Below, piece after piece: positions 1-10,855 of a stretch of 64,000 nt of DNA. Source of the DNA: Limnephilus marmoratus (taxonomy: Eukaryota > Arthropoda > Insecta > Trichoptera > Limnephilidae); contig OU862908.1 of NCBI GenBank assembly GCA_917880885.1, positions 58,425,819 to 58,489,818 on the forward strand, written 5' to 3'. The position numbers were made by a program, and so were the translations under genes. Every line of letters begins with the position of its first letter. The first letter of the stretch is position 1. The notes beneath the pieces are model-generated. The model saw nothing but the letters and a program-made list of their open reading frames with translations. It was not told the origin of the DNA and made no database searches.

Positions 1-2140
1 CGTGCCAAAATACACGATTATAATTTTCTCTAAGTTAATAAATCAGAACCATCATGCTTTTTTATAAACCATATATGTATGGTCTAGGTAACTTTTTCTT
101 TTAAATTAAAAAAAAATACTATGTGTCCATAGAAACATCACTGTCTCAATGACAATTCCTTTTATCAATTTTTTTTCAGGCAGGTAGGTACCATAAAATT
201 GATTATTCCGATTTGACAGCTCGTTGAAGAATCCAACGCTCGTGCGAACTCTGGCTGGATTAAAAAGAAATATCCAACCCGGCCGCGTATTTCCAAAACT
301 TACAGCGACAATTTACATTTTCAATATCAAAATTTAAATATTTGGAAATAAAATTATTGATTTCTAATGCACACATTGGAAAGATTATTTTATCTAGATT
401 TTAGAAAAAAATTTTTTTTGCAAAGTGATAAAAAATAACCAACATGTGCAGTGCAGTTAAAATGTAAATTGTCGCTACCGGTTCAGTATTGTAGTATCTC
501 TCTATTGGTTATTCACAAAGATATTGAATATCTTTGGTTATTCATTACTTCTATATTGGTTATTTTTTATCACTTTGCAAAAACACAAATAAATTTACAG
601 AAAGACGATACGCTAAACGGTAAAGTTAAAACAGGACTTCGTCGAGCGCAGTAAAATATATTACTTTCACCTAAGCAGGCAGAAAAAGATTTTTTTTTAG
701 TATTGGTAAATAAATTATAAAAAAATATTGAAAAACCCGTCAATGTCTTAAATGCTGATGAAAATATGTATAATGGATCTTTTACTGCCTGGTTTTTATG
801 ATTTAGATAACAGAAAAGATACAAACAGTTACAATATCCAAAAAGTTGAAAAATTCATACTACCAAAAATCGAATAATTAGTTGTAGTCGACTAGAGTAA
901 GTATCAGTTAACTAGAGAGGAGAGAAGTATCAATTTCTGTTGAAACTGATAACCTTTCGGTTCTCCTAACCCACGATAGGAAGTGAGTAAGTAATATAAA
1001 AAGCTTTGCAATTTGGGAAACTCCATTGCAACATTGAAGACAATTTAATTAATTCCAAGAGAGATATTATCGTTAAACCGGTGCTTAAAAACTATTCTTT
1101 TAGTTCGAATAAACACAATAAATTAAGAGAAACGCGAAGAAACTTTCAAAAATTAAATAACATAAATTGGCAAGAAAATAGTGTCAGATATTTGCAACGA
1201 CTAAATAAAATACATTATTCTGTAGTCAATGGATATTTATGGGCAGTTTACGAAGACTTGCGTTGAGAAAATCGGCTATTTAGGACAAAGTGACTAGTAG
1301 AACTATTAATGTTTGATTTGTTATTGTATCCTTTATTTACGAGATTTAATTACGTGTGCATGTGTAATGTTAATCTGTTATTTGAATACACTTTACTGGA
1401 ATAGTCGCAATTAAAATATGACTTATCAACAATAACTTCCGAGGAGTCAAATTATAAATTATCTTACTTGATGACTTTTTTCCTTGAAAACCTATTACAG
1501 CGGTACACAACCCTAATAATTTTTACTCAAAACTCACATTTTAGTAATTTCCGGCGAATTCGTAACTATAATATTTTTTTTTATTTCCATGCCGTACAAG
1601 GAATGTGAGTTATATATATTTTAGATTAATAAAAGCAGTACCTTACCATTAATATATTTTACGTACAACGATTGTTAAACTTTATAACCCGTTTTTCAAC
1701 TATTAAGTTAGCGGTAAGCACCAGATATTATTTTTCTAGACGATGAATTAATACTTTCGGGAGGACAACATGGAGACACATTTTAAATATTTGTAACACG
1801 TTCTTCAGAACTAATTAAAATAAATGCGGCAGAAAGGTTTAATCTCCAGGCCTGCTAGGGTAAATTCGACCGTACGTTCGTACAATATGCCGTGCCGCGG
1901 CGTATATTTGTTTACACGCTTTCTTCAATTACGTCGTTAAGATTCCCACATTATTTTTCTTCTTCTTCCTCTTTTCTTTGATACGGCAAATTCGATAGTA
2001 GGTCCGTCCAACAGACGGGTTGCGAGTCGCAATTTGTATACACGGCTTCTTTACTTACGTCGTTAAGATTCTGAATATATTTTACGGTGTATTGTCGTCT
2101 TTATAGGGAATGTAAGGGAGTATAACATTCAAAAATCCAT
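1..2140. other. AT-rich region without recognised gene
   Basis: No open frame here resembles a known protein. The longest (1006-1266, plus, 86 codons) has no ATG at its start and no recognisable domain. A degenerate 37-base direct repeat lies at 1909-1945 and 2036-2072 (both end in ACGTCGTTAAGATTC), set in a slightly GC-richer patch, and may be a remnant of an old repeat. Confidence 0.6.
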
Positions 2141-2144
2141 GTAA

Positions 2145-2308
2145 GGGAACGTACCCATACTACGTGACCAACTTTTTGCAATTTTTAACCCCCCCCCCCC
2201 CCCCCGGTGACCAAAATCCTAAGCAACCCGCCGCTCATTTGTATGGAGCGTGACATTTTGAAGACCCCCCCCCCCCCTAAAAGTGTCACGTAGTATGGGT
2301 ACGTTCCC
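2145..2308. mobile_element. MITE with 24-bp perfect terminal inverted repeats and poly-C runs
   Basis: The ends are perfect 24-base inverted repeats (2145-2168 and 2285-2308) starting GGGAACGTACCC. The 164-bp element has no coding capacity. The interior holds a run of 17 C (2189-2205) and one of 13 C (2265-2277). I cannot fix a target-site duplication, so the transposon superfamily is left open. Confidence 0.75.
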
Positions 2309-3255
2309 AATGGGAAACAATTATGTAAAAGTATGAAGTTTTCTTTTACTGACCTTTACTAACCGAGTGTTTTAAATGCTTTTATTTAATTCATTTTTAT
2401 CGAGAGGATGGCCTCCATCCCCTGTTCGAATTCATGAAAACGTATGAACAATGCTGTTAGGACCGCATCCTTGAAAAAAAAACCTAACTTAACCTAATAG
2501 AAGAATTTGGTTATTGAAAGATAAACACAATAAAAAAACACATAAATTTGTTTAACCCATTGGCCACAAACCCCGGCAGCCTGCCTGACGGGCAACTTAG
2601 GTACTTAACCACAAACCCCGGCACGCTGACGGGCTAGAGTAGGTCCGTCCAAAAACGGAAAATGAACACAGTAGTGACATTTTTCAATAAAATTTGAAAT
2701 GCCGAACGCTCCGTAGGTAATTAATCATTAATTTCATAGAATTAGCAATAATATGTTTCCTATGTTTTTTCCCTGATATTTGTGTTCCAAGTTTTGTATG
2801 CAGCCAGCCGCCATTTAATTTCTTCAAAATTGCGAGTGGTTCTAGGCTTTTGGTAGTGACCCTGAACGTCCCTGATTGCTTTGAGGACTATCATAAACAA
2901 TTATTTTATTAGTTATTAGTATACATATGTGTAAAAATCAAAAATTATTATTGTTCGATTTATGAATATTTTCCACATTTTTGAATAAAAATGTGGAAAA
3001 AAACTTACGAAAAAGAGAAGGTTATATTTGTATTCTTATTTATACATATTTTAATATTTTTAAAATTATTATTTGTATGTTTTTCTTTACCTTAATCCAA
3101 TATGTAAACAAATTTAAAGAAATTAATTCATTTGAATATACGGTTCAAAAGAAACAATAGATTTAGTACACCAATGCAGGTTTTCAATTTTTGGTAAAAA
3201 ATTAATTCAGTGGTGAAGGCCAACTTTTTAGCTCATTAATTCTGTGGCCAATGGG
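2309..3255. other. non-coding stretch with a 45-bp spaced direct repeat
   Basis: No gene seen. A 15-base word (CCACAAACCCCGGCA) recurs at 2564-2578 and 2609-2623, each followed shortly by TGACGGGC, which indicates a small tandem duplication. The rest is AT-rich. Confidence 0.55.
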
Positions 3256-3353
3256 GACCACTTTTATTTTAAAACACTCTTAAGTTATAATATTCTCCTG
3301 ACGAAGGAAGGGTGCTTCTGAAACCGGTAGAGTGTTTTAAAATAAAAGTGGTC
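3256..3353 (+). ncRNA. hammerhead-like ribozyme motif A with long stem I
   Basis: The core reads CTGACGA (3298-3304), one extra A, then stem II GGAAG/CTTCT (3306-3310 with 3315-3319, loop GGTG), then GAAAC (3320-3324). The bases after GAA form the self-complementary ACCGGT, expected to make stem III as a dimer, followed by A at 3329 (GUA cleavage triplet). The flanks 3256-3280 and 3329-3353 are a perfect 25-base inverted repeat, which gives an unusually long outer stem I; an inner CTC/GAG pairing is also possible. Type I hammerheads with tiny stem III are known from Penelope-like retroelements. Assignment rests on motif and pairing only; cleavage is not shown. Confidence 0.55.
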
Positions 3354-3377
3354 TTAAATAAATTTATGTGTGTTTTT

Positions 3378-3422
3378 ATGGCGAGCCACAAAGTAAGTGC
3401 TTTTTACAAATATGAAAGATAA
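3378..3422 (+). pseudogene. short ORF downstream of hammerhead motif A
   Basis: An ATG 25 bases past the stem I of motif A opens a 14-codon frame that begins M-A-S-H-K-V-S-A-F-Y and then stops. The same start appears after the inverted repeat of element B (14099, M-S-N-H-K-V-I-A-F-Y) and, shortened by two bases, after motif F (28085). I read it as the beginning of a shared retroelement ORF that has decayed. Confidence 0.35.
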
Positions 3423-3911
3423 ACAATTGTATTATGTCAGGTTGAAATTGGAAGGGTTTGAATATATATTTTTGAGTTTCGAAAGAACAATGTTGATTAC
3501 ATTTTCGAGTAAAATTGCTCAACGTAAATAAATTAACTATTTTCCCCCCTCATTGTCGACGTTAATAAAATAAGTAATCAAATAATTGATTGACTCATTT
3601 TTATAGTTGAAATTAAAAAAATACAATGATTTCTGATTTCCAAAATACGACATTGGTTGGCACAGTTACCATTTTATATTTGATACGAGGCAAATTCCCA
3701 GATCCATTAACATCGTTTTCACAGATATTATTTAGAAAATTGATTCTGTCACACTCTTTACCTGGATTCCATCGGAATTGCGTTTTCTCATGTTTTATTA
3801 TTTCAGCCAATTACGTTTGTTCTTCAATCCGTGATCAGAAAATAAATGATGAATGAACCACACTAATAATATAATAAGCATCCCTGAGATGAACATGAAT
3901 TGAGGTTTTGT
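3423..3911. other. non-coding stretch
   Basis: Open frames run in both directions across 3613-3856, but they overlap each other and match no family I know. No promoter, splice or repeat signal stands out. Confidence 0.5.
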
Positions 3912-4249
3912 GACGTATCAGGGGTGCCCGGGTTAATTGGGTGAGGTTTGTCCGGGTCTTGGCGGCGGATGCGTCTGCTTACAAGCTGCATGGCAGGCCG
4001 GATCGGGAGATATTTGTTGAGGTAGTCTCTTTGACTTCTCCAGCCGTACTCTCTCGGAACATCGCCTTGCACCGCAGTGGGGGGGATGGATTCATACGTA
4101 CGTCACTCCTGGCAACACTGACCCCCAGATTGTTACCCACCCCTCGTACCCTTTTCCTTCCCAAAACTTCCTTTCCTTCCTTTCCTAAAAATGACACAGG
4201 CCCACAGGGAAAGTATTTTCCCCGGGCCTCCTGCTTGGAGCTAATGTAA
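3912..4249 (-). repeat. GC-rich interspersed repeat, family G, copy 1
   Basis: Minus-strand copy of a repeat found seven times in the window. Shared blocks include CCGCCAAGACCCGGACAAAC (here on the minus strand near 3945-3970), the ATCCATCCCTCCC stretch and a 5' end near AGGAGGCCCGGGGAAAA. This copy lacks the final CCCGGGGCGGCGG part of the full unit. No target duplication was found; the family is not assigned to a class. Confidence 0.7.
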
Positions 4250-4431
4250 AAAAAGGGGAAAGTTCCCGAAAAGAAATGAAATTTGTATGGATGTATGAAG
4301 TTTGTATGGATATATGTGTTTGATACACTTTCAGGCAAAATGGACTTTAATGACTTTAATGGACTTTAATGAAATTTTACAATAATATAGCGCATACATC
4401 AGAAAAACATTATAGGCTATAATTTATAAGC

Positions 4432-4533
4432 TCGCCAGGAAGGGGACGCGGGAGGGGAACGGGGACGCACGGGAAAATTGACAAGGGAGAAACAATGAAT
4501 ATGGCTTTGCAACGCAAGCCGGGAACCAGCTAG
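4432..4533 (+). mobile_element. Helitron-like 3' end fragment
   Basis: A short purine-rich GGGGACGCGGGAGGGG tract leads to the hairpin GGCTT-TGCAACGC-AAGCC and then to CTAG (4530-4533) followed by T. A hairpin about 11 bases before a CTRR end and insertion between A and T are Helitron hallmarks. The 5' part is missing. The same 3' end is seen at 27529, 46383 and, inverted, at 53147. Confidence 0.65.
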
Positions 4534-4860
4534 TTTAATATATTAGATAGTAACCTAACCTTAAATATTCGTAATTTAAATTAGGAGTGATAATTTTGAG
4601 AAGAAAGAGATCCTGCAGTATGGGATGTAAAACCACCGAATTTCTTTAAATCTGCAGTTATTTCAAAGGGAAAAGTTTGTTTAATGTTTGAACTGTAGGT
4701 AGAAGCCTGAGGGAAGAAGAAATTGAAATTGGTTGTCAATTAATTTTACCTGCGAGGATCCTTGTCTAACAAAATAGATGGGCTATAAAAACAATTTCAA
4801 ATATTCGTAAAAATATAAGAAGGCAATCAAATAAATATCCTAAATAAAAATTTATTAAAA

Positions 4861-4947
4861 TGTCCTCTACAACACAGGTGAACTCCTAGTGTGGAGGACA
4901 ATATATTATACCTTTGTAATGTAAATGTACTAAGAATAAATAAATAG
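4861..4947 (+). mobile_element. LINE 3' end with terminal hairpin
   Basis: Stem 4861-4871 pairs with 4890-4900 (11 bp, one wobble) around the loop ACACAGGTGAACTCCTAG. It is followed by a short AT tract ending in AATAAATAAAT. The loop matches the hairpins at 29100, 33536 and 53990, which sit behind recognisable LINE C-terminal ends. No coding part remains here. Confidence 0.55.
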
Positions 4948-7675
4948 TTTCCCAACCCTGAAAAAGTTTATGAGACAGATAAGAATTTTATTTATTATTA
5001 TTCGGTTTAGAATTTTTTTTATGAATATATGAAAATACGTATAACTATAATTATTATTGATGTATTCGTGTGTAAGATTTTAATATAAGTGGCCTTCATT
5101 GGCAAGTAAACATTATGAAGATTCAATTACAAACTCAACTATGTAATGCACTTTTACACAGTTGTGCATTATGATATGGTAAACATTAAAAACATACTCT
5201 TATAAACTGCACTGTCACTTTCGAATTAAAATATGTTCGCAACACGGCACCAACTCCGCAATTACCAAAATAACAATTACAACACGATGAGTCCAATTAA
5301 AGCAACATTTGCTTTAAAAATAAAAGTCCACTTTCGTTTTTTTTGGCGAATTAAAAAACTATAAGTCAGTTAAGTATGACGCGAGTCTGTTTGGTCAACA
5401 AGTGTCTTTTTGCAAGTCTCTCCGCCAACTGAATGCTTCACCGGCACTTGACTCTAACCCGCTTCTATAGTCCGTCCATTCATCGGTAGCACTTCACATT
5501 ATAATAACTATCTTCTCGCAATCTGGAGCTTCCGAGGGGCGACACCGTGGCGCTATAATCGTTCGAAAGGTGTGACGGTTGGAATAACAAAATATTTATA
5601 TATTTAATGTCATTTCTTCGACACGCTCCGGGTGTCTTTCTCCGGCTAATTACGACATGTGAGCTGATTATGCACGTTCAATGTCATGATTGTCCAAAAA
5701 TGTCATAATTACGGTGATTTTAAGCTTTAAATAGATGTTATATTCACAGGAGTAACGCAATCATTTCACTTTTTTAATTACCCAATCGTCGAAAACGGAT
5801 TATCATGCAAACATAATAAAAATTGTTAATGAGATATGTATTTTGATAATAATTTCTGTAGGAATTTAAAATAACGAGTCGATAGTAAGTATGAATTTGA
5901 ATAAATCATGAATAACTCGAAAATATTTGCAGTAATAATATTTTTTGTAATATTTTTAATTGATGGTACTGACGGTCTCTAAGCATATAAATCTAGGTTC
6001 CCATTTTAGTATATCACTATAAGTTCTCGGCAAATCTTCGCAAAGCCGGTAATTAAAAGCAAGTGCCAAGTAAAATTCCAAATATCATCTGGTACACTGG
6101 TAGAGCAATTATTGCCATTTTACATATTCAAACATGCTTTCAGAGTATTGACAGCAGCTATTATATTGCAATTTGTCAAAGAGGTCAAGTGACTCGCTTT
6201 GCAGTTAACCACCTCGTGCACCTCACTTTTATCTCAACGAACAGACTAAGATTGCTGCAGCAGAGTAGGTGAGTTACAGAGTTAACGGACCGCGAGAGAT
6301 CCATTTTTAACTCTAAAACTTAACCGTGCTAAACCAGAACTTAAGTGTGACAAACAGGCGTCCAGCATTAAGACACCTAGACAAAATGTTTCTATATCTT
6401 TATCCAACGTATTCATGTGTTCAGCGTGTTGTTCGTCATTTTCTGTTTAGTGCTACCATTTTACATTCAAGATTAATCAAAATCAGGTCATCGCAGGTAA
6501 AGCTCAAAATCAAAGATTCTTCGAGATGTTGAAGATAAATGATAGGAACGAACGTATAAAATAGAGATGTTCAGCCAAAAGGTTCTAACCATCATTATAC
6601 GTGCAATGAAATAGCGTTCCGTTGAGGATGACTTTTTTTATTTTGAAACCTACAGCGCATCTATAAAGTTGTATGATGTGAACTTGAAAGATTTGATCGA
6701 TTAATTAGTAAATTAAGGCTCATAAGCAAAGTGTGCAATTATGATACAGGTAAATAAAACTGCAGTTTGAAAACTGTAGGTCCCTTTTATTGAGTGTAAA
6801 GTTATGAGTTGGAGTGTGCGGGAATGTCTGAAAGCTAACTTGACCAAGTAAGTTAGTTTGTTTGGAGTTAACTAGAGAACTTAACTGGACCGCTGCGGGT
6901 AAGCGGTCCAGTGGATGTTGTCGTGTTGGGATAAGTGGGTAAGTATGGGAACAAGAATCTGAGTGTTATTACCGGTCTTCCTACGTTTAAATTTTAATGT
7001 AAAATAATCGGATTAGCGCAACTGATAACGCAGACTTGTTATTCCAGGTTACTAATTAGCTATCATAACGATTTGACTTATTTAATAAGTAGGACACGAT
7101 TCGTGTCCATCACCCTAATTCTTTGCGGTGATATTCACGGACTATGGAAAACCCCTCAAACGCAAGTCTCTTTTAGGTCACACTTCCGACTAGTGATGCC
7201 ATGACCAAAAAATAAAAATAAATCGTGTTTAAAGGTTAAAAAAATCACGTTTTACCACGTTTTGAAGGATCAAAAAACCATGTAAGAGACTATGTTCTTC
7301 TTAAGCTTTTTATTGAGAAAATAAATACGAAAACAACGCTACCCAAGTAAACTATCTAAAATACATTATAAAAAAACAATAATTTTATAATTTTCCTATC
7401 AATAAAAGCCAAAAATATTAAAAAAAAAAAAACACAATAATAAACTGTTATCAAGTTTAATTTGTAGAACTCCATTTTAAATTAAATATGTAACAACATT
7501 AAAATATAAATAATAAGAGGAATAAGAAACTATCAAATTCCAATAATTTATTTTTCAGCATTTTACGGTAGTTAATAAAATAGGTACCTAATTCAATTTA
7601 TATGCTATAATATTCATTTCAAAAAAAGAATGTGTCCATATTATTTATTTACAATATTGTGAACCTGTACATTAC
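4948..7675. other. long non-coding stretch
   Basis: About 2.7 kb with no recognisable gene. Frames at 6063-6272 and 6326-6532 are short and match nothing. A perfect 11-bp hairpin lies at 6884-6912. Likely intron or intergenic sequence. Confidence 0.5.
6884..6912. repeat. perfect 11-bp inverted repeat
   Basis: ACTGGACCGCT (6884-6894) pairs with AGCGGTCCAGT (6902-6912) across a 7-base loop. It is GC-rich in an AT-rich setting and could form a stable hairpin. No flanking T-run or gene gives it a function. Confidence 0.5.
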
Positions 7676-8862
7676 AGTTTGGCAAGAAAGTGTAGAAAAT
7701 AAATGATGGCGCTGCGATCGTTTTCTAGTTTTAAATGGCAACACCAAGATGGCTCATAAGACAAAGAACGTATGTTTTAAAAAACACTTCTGGCAAAATG
7801 CATATTTCATAGCGTATTTGTATTTTCAAAAAATTTGCACAAAAAACTGTAATTTAATAGAAGCAAAATAAAATAAAACAAGTTTTAAGTGGGCGTTTAT
7901 TCCGATATAAAAACGTAGGTACTTAAAAATTTAAGTCTATTAATTCAACACCCGACATGTAATTATTGTCTTCGTCCTCGTGTGATTCTTCTTCTTCCGT
8001 ATCTTTATCTTCATCTAAACGCAGTTCATCGATATCATCATATATATTACTGCCTCATGCATAATATTCTGCATCAATTTTCATCACGTGTTTGCAACTA
8101 TTTTTCCAATCATCAGCACTTATGCTATTACATAATGCCCATTTTCCGTTTTCCCAGTGTTTCAAATTTTCCATCTGCCTTTTCCCCTTCCTTGACAATT
8201 CGTCTTACCGTTGATTCAGATTTACCTGTGTGTGAAAAATCATTAAAATTATTATTATAGAAGGGAGTTTTAAAAACACACACTAGATAATATTCACTTG
8301 GAAAGAAAGAAAGAGAAAACGAGAAAAAAGTAACTTTTCTACGAGTTTAATATTATTTTTTTTATTGAGTTATTCCCTTTTTCCTGTGGCCGCACATTAA
8401 CTGTCAAAATTAAGTGTCAAAATCAGATTTTTTTACCATAACCTCAAATCAGATTGTAATGGTTATTATCGCTCGAAAATTGGCATAAATCTTGTAATAC
8501 TAATGAAATTTATTAAACAAACTATACTACGTACCAGTCATTTCTGCAGTTCGTTTGCAAACATCTTCTAAATTAAAAAGAAGCTTCTTCGCGTGACACT
8601 CGGCTAGGCAGCATTGAAAAACGCAGAATATAACCCCTCTTGTATCACTATGTAATAATTTATTCATTTTAATTAAATTCAGGCAAACAATGAATAAAAA
8701 TATTATCAAATCAGCGATATTCTACTCAGATTTAAGACAATAAATCAACCGTAACACGCGCTAATATGACAGCCATAGGAAACGTCATATAATTCGGTGT
8801 TGCCATAGTAATGAACACGTTTAGTTCCAATTGAATTAATTTCTACACTTTCTTGTCAAACT
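7676..8862 (-). mobile_element. internally deleted DDE transposon with TIRs
   Basis: Terminal inverted repeats of 23 bases with one mismatch (7676-7698 and 8840-8862, AGTTTGRCAAGAAAGTGTAG) bound a 1.19 kb element. Inside each end a shared ATGGCAACACC lies at 7735-7745 and, inverted, near 8796-8806. Between them are an N-terminal and a C-terminal piece of a minus-strand transposase with the catalytic middle lost, so the element cannot move itself. The flanks both carry TACATT but not at matching offsets, so no target duplication is claimed. Confidence 0.7.
7924..8667 (-). pseudogene. spliced DDE transposase remnant (IS630/Tc1-like)
   Basis: Exon 1 starts at ATG 8667 and ends at 8535 with ...R-T-A-E-M-T-G before the donor G|GTACGT. 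The intron ends in TTTTCACACACAG and exon 2 begins at 8225, giving G-K-S-E-S-T-V-R-R-I-V-K-E-G, a helix-turn-helix signature of insect DDE endonuclease transposons of the IS630/Tc1 superfamily. After ...L-G-K-R-K the frame is broken and jumps to a C-terminal part (about 8138-7924) with S-A-D-D-W-K-N-S-C-K-H-V and an acidic D/E tail, as in full-length relatives; it contains one stop. The central catalytic region is absent, so this is a deletion derivative. Confidence 0.65.
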
Positions 8863-9304
8863 TTATACATTCCTTACTCATAATCATAAGTAGGTACATA
8901 TTTTTGGTGACCGGTAAAAAAATATGTCTTGCCATGCATATGGCAATACCGCTCTTGACTTTCTTTACACTCATCATTTGGGTCCTTGTGTAATATCTCA
9001 CAAAATATGGTGATATTTCATAAAGTCTGACTATAAATAAATATATGTCTACCACATCTGATACCCAAACAAATAGTGGCAAATTAATAAACAAACGAGT
9101 ATTGAGTTCCCTTGACCCTTTCGCTCCTGGGATATTTTTTTTCTATCCTCCTTACTTTTCGTATTTTTCTCTTTTTATTTGGATTTGTATTATTTTTTTT
9201 CAGGTTCTCCATAAAACAGGTATACACCAAATTATTACGGAGAAGATTATAAAATTTAATAGAAAAAAAAGTCCAAGGGGGCAGTTTCACTATGTTGAGA
9301 CGTA

Positions 9305-9925
9305 TGTCAAAAGATAGTTACTGAACTCTCTATAGGTAACATTGAAGATGTCAATGCTCAATGCAGAATCGTTAAGCAGTTGAATTGCTCTATTTAATGG
9401 GGCATTTTGAAAGGAAGAAGTTCTCGCTTTCGGAGCATAAAAAATTGCTTGGGATCTCTCACGAGTATACGCGTTAGGGACGTATAGGTTAATCTCCTTC
9501 AACATAGGTGGATTCAGTACAATACCGGAGATCAGCTTAAAAAAATGTTTTCCCAAAAATATTTTTCGGCGGGCTTCTACGGTATTAAGATCAAGCATTC
9601 CTGTTAAGAACAACGATGGATACAGGAATGGGTAGTATGTATATTCCCTCATATACATGTAACGCATAAACCTTTTTTGTACTCTTTCTATTTCTAGGAT
9701 ATGGTTTTGTTCAGAGGGTGCCCAAATAATGGAGCTGTATTCCAGGATGCTGCGGACAGTGCTTCATATGTTCTTAGTATTGCAATTCCATTAGTAAATG
9801 ATCTCGCATTACAAAGAACAAATCCGAGCATTTTGTTGGCGCGGGAGACAATGTCTGATATCTGAGATTTGAAAGAGAGATTTGCTTCAAAAATCACGCC
9901 AAGGTCTCGAATCTCGTTTTTGCGT
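9305..9925 (-). pseudogene. LINE reverse transcriptase C-terminal remnant (jockey-like)
   Basis: Two frames on the minus strand join into one typical end of a non-LTR retrotransposon polyprotein. The first contains R-D-L-G-V-I-F (RT motif E area) and K-M-L-G-F-V-L; the second contains E-I-E-R-V-Q-K-R-F-M-R-Y, the usual helper region after the RT. A frameshift or stop near 9690 separates them. The frame ends at 9290. It is the same family type as 17529-18161 but more diverged. Confidence 0.75.
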
Positions 9926-10222
9926 GTTAGTAAATTTTATTAATATGGTATTATTATTTTATTATTATGTTTAGAATAATAAAATAAAAATTCTAATATG
10001 AACGCATTTATAGAAAAGTCACTCACACAATTGTGTGTATAACTGGAAAATGGGAAATGGAAAATTCGTTTTTTTTTGTATCACTCAAACGTGATGGCCG
10101 GGAGCGGAAGGGTTAAGTATACATATTATATCGATTACGTATTTACCTTGTTGAAAAGCACCAGAAACAAAAACAAAAAACTTTGAAGCTCTAGTAGAGT
10201 GTGAGTTGGGGGGGAGGCTTAC

Positions 10223-10372
10223 CTAATGTCTGGGGTAGAGTCCACGAGCAGCCTGACGCAGTCGAGGCAGCCCCGGGCCGCCGCATAGTGCAAAGCTAGC
10301 GCTCCATTGCGCGCGCGCTGGGGGCCCCGCGCGGGAGCCATGGCGGCCCCCAAGCCAGATCCGCTGCAGTAT
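10223..10372 (-). CDS. f: ankyrin-repeat exon, probable forked (espin homologue)
   Basis: A 150-nt GC-rich exon on the minus strand, bounded by an acceptor (TTATTTGTGTGCAG, exon from 10372) and a donor (ACATTAG|GTAAGCC, exon ends 10223). It encodes Y-C-S-G-S-G-L-G then an ankyrin repeat, N-G-A-L-A-L-H-Y-A-A-A-R-G-C-L-D-C-V-R-L-L-V. The G-C-L-D-C pattern is what I recall of the insect forked/espin ankyrin domain, proteins that bundle actin in bristles and hair-like structures. The exon begins and ends in phase 2; the last codon is AG plus one base, so a serine can follow, as in that family. Other ankyrin proteins remain possible. The neighbouring ankyrin exons were not found, so they lie outside or were missed. 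Confidence 0.6.
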   Translation of the reverse strand: MLQRIWLGGRHGSRAGPPARAQWSASFALCGGPGLPRLRQAARGLYPRH

Positions 10373-10449
10373 CTGCACACAAATAATACAATATGAGACT
10401 TTCTTCTAAGTGCAATAGATGTTACCCGTGATGTATTTACGGAATGTAA

Positions 10450-10855
10450 GGCTGCCATCACACGTTGGGCCAGCGCGCCAATGGACCAACGTTTTGAGCC
10501 AATTCGCTAACCCAACACATACACAACCACTTGGCGTATATTGACAAACGCGTTGGGTCAACTTTGGCACCAATACTCCAACTTGTGGACACTGTTGGTG
10601 GGTTGGCGCTAAGATCATTTGATATGTGCACGAAAAACAGACAATAAATCGGATAGCCGTAAACTTTGGGGGGTAACGCGTTGCAATGATCGGTGTACTC
10701 CAGGAGGTCCTGAACACGTTCGGCCAACGTATTTGCCCAACGCGTCGGACCAACTTGTTTTGGCGGCTAAAGGATTTTGGCGTCAACGCAAAAGCGTTCA
10801 CACGTTTTTGTGTTGGCGCCAACATTGGTCCAATGTATACCGGCAACTTTACATG
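10450..10855. repeat. palindrome-rich MITE-like repeat upstream of the ankyrin exon
   Basis: The segment is dense in short inverted words, among them the perfect palindrome GTTGGCGCCAAC (10812-10823), CACACGTTGG near the left edge and CACACG near the right edge, plus CCAATGGACCAACG echoed by TTGGTCCAATG inverted. This layout fits a non-autonomous DNA element with degenerate inverted ends. Open frames here on both strands overlap and are not believed. Confidence 0.45.

Noticed and set aside
3941..4338. Overlapping 102- and 119-codon proteins
   Set aside because: Both lie within repeat G1 and on opposite strands; other copies of G break the frames.
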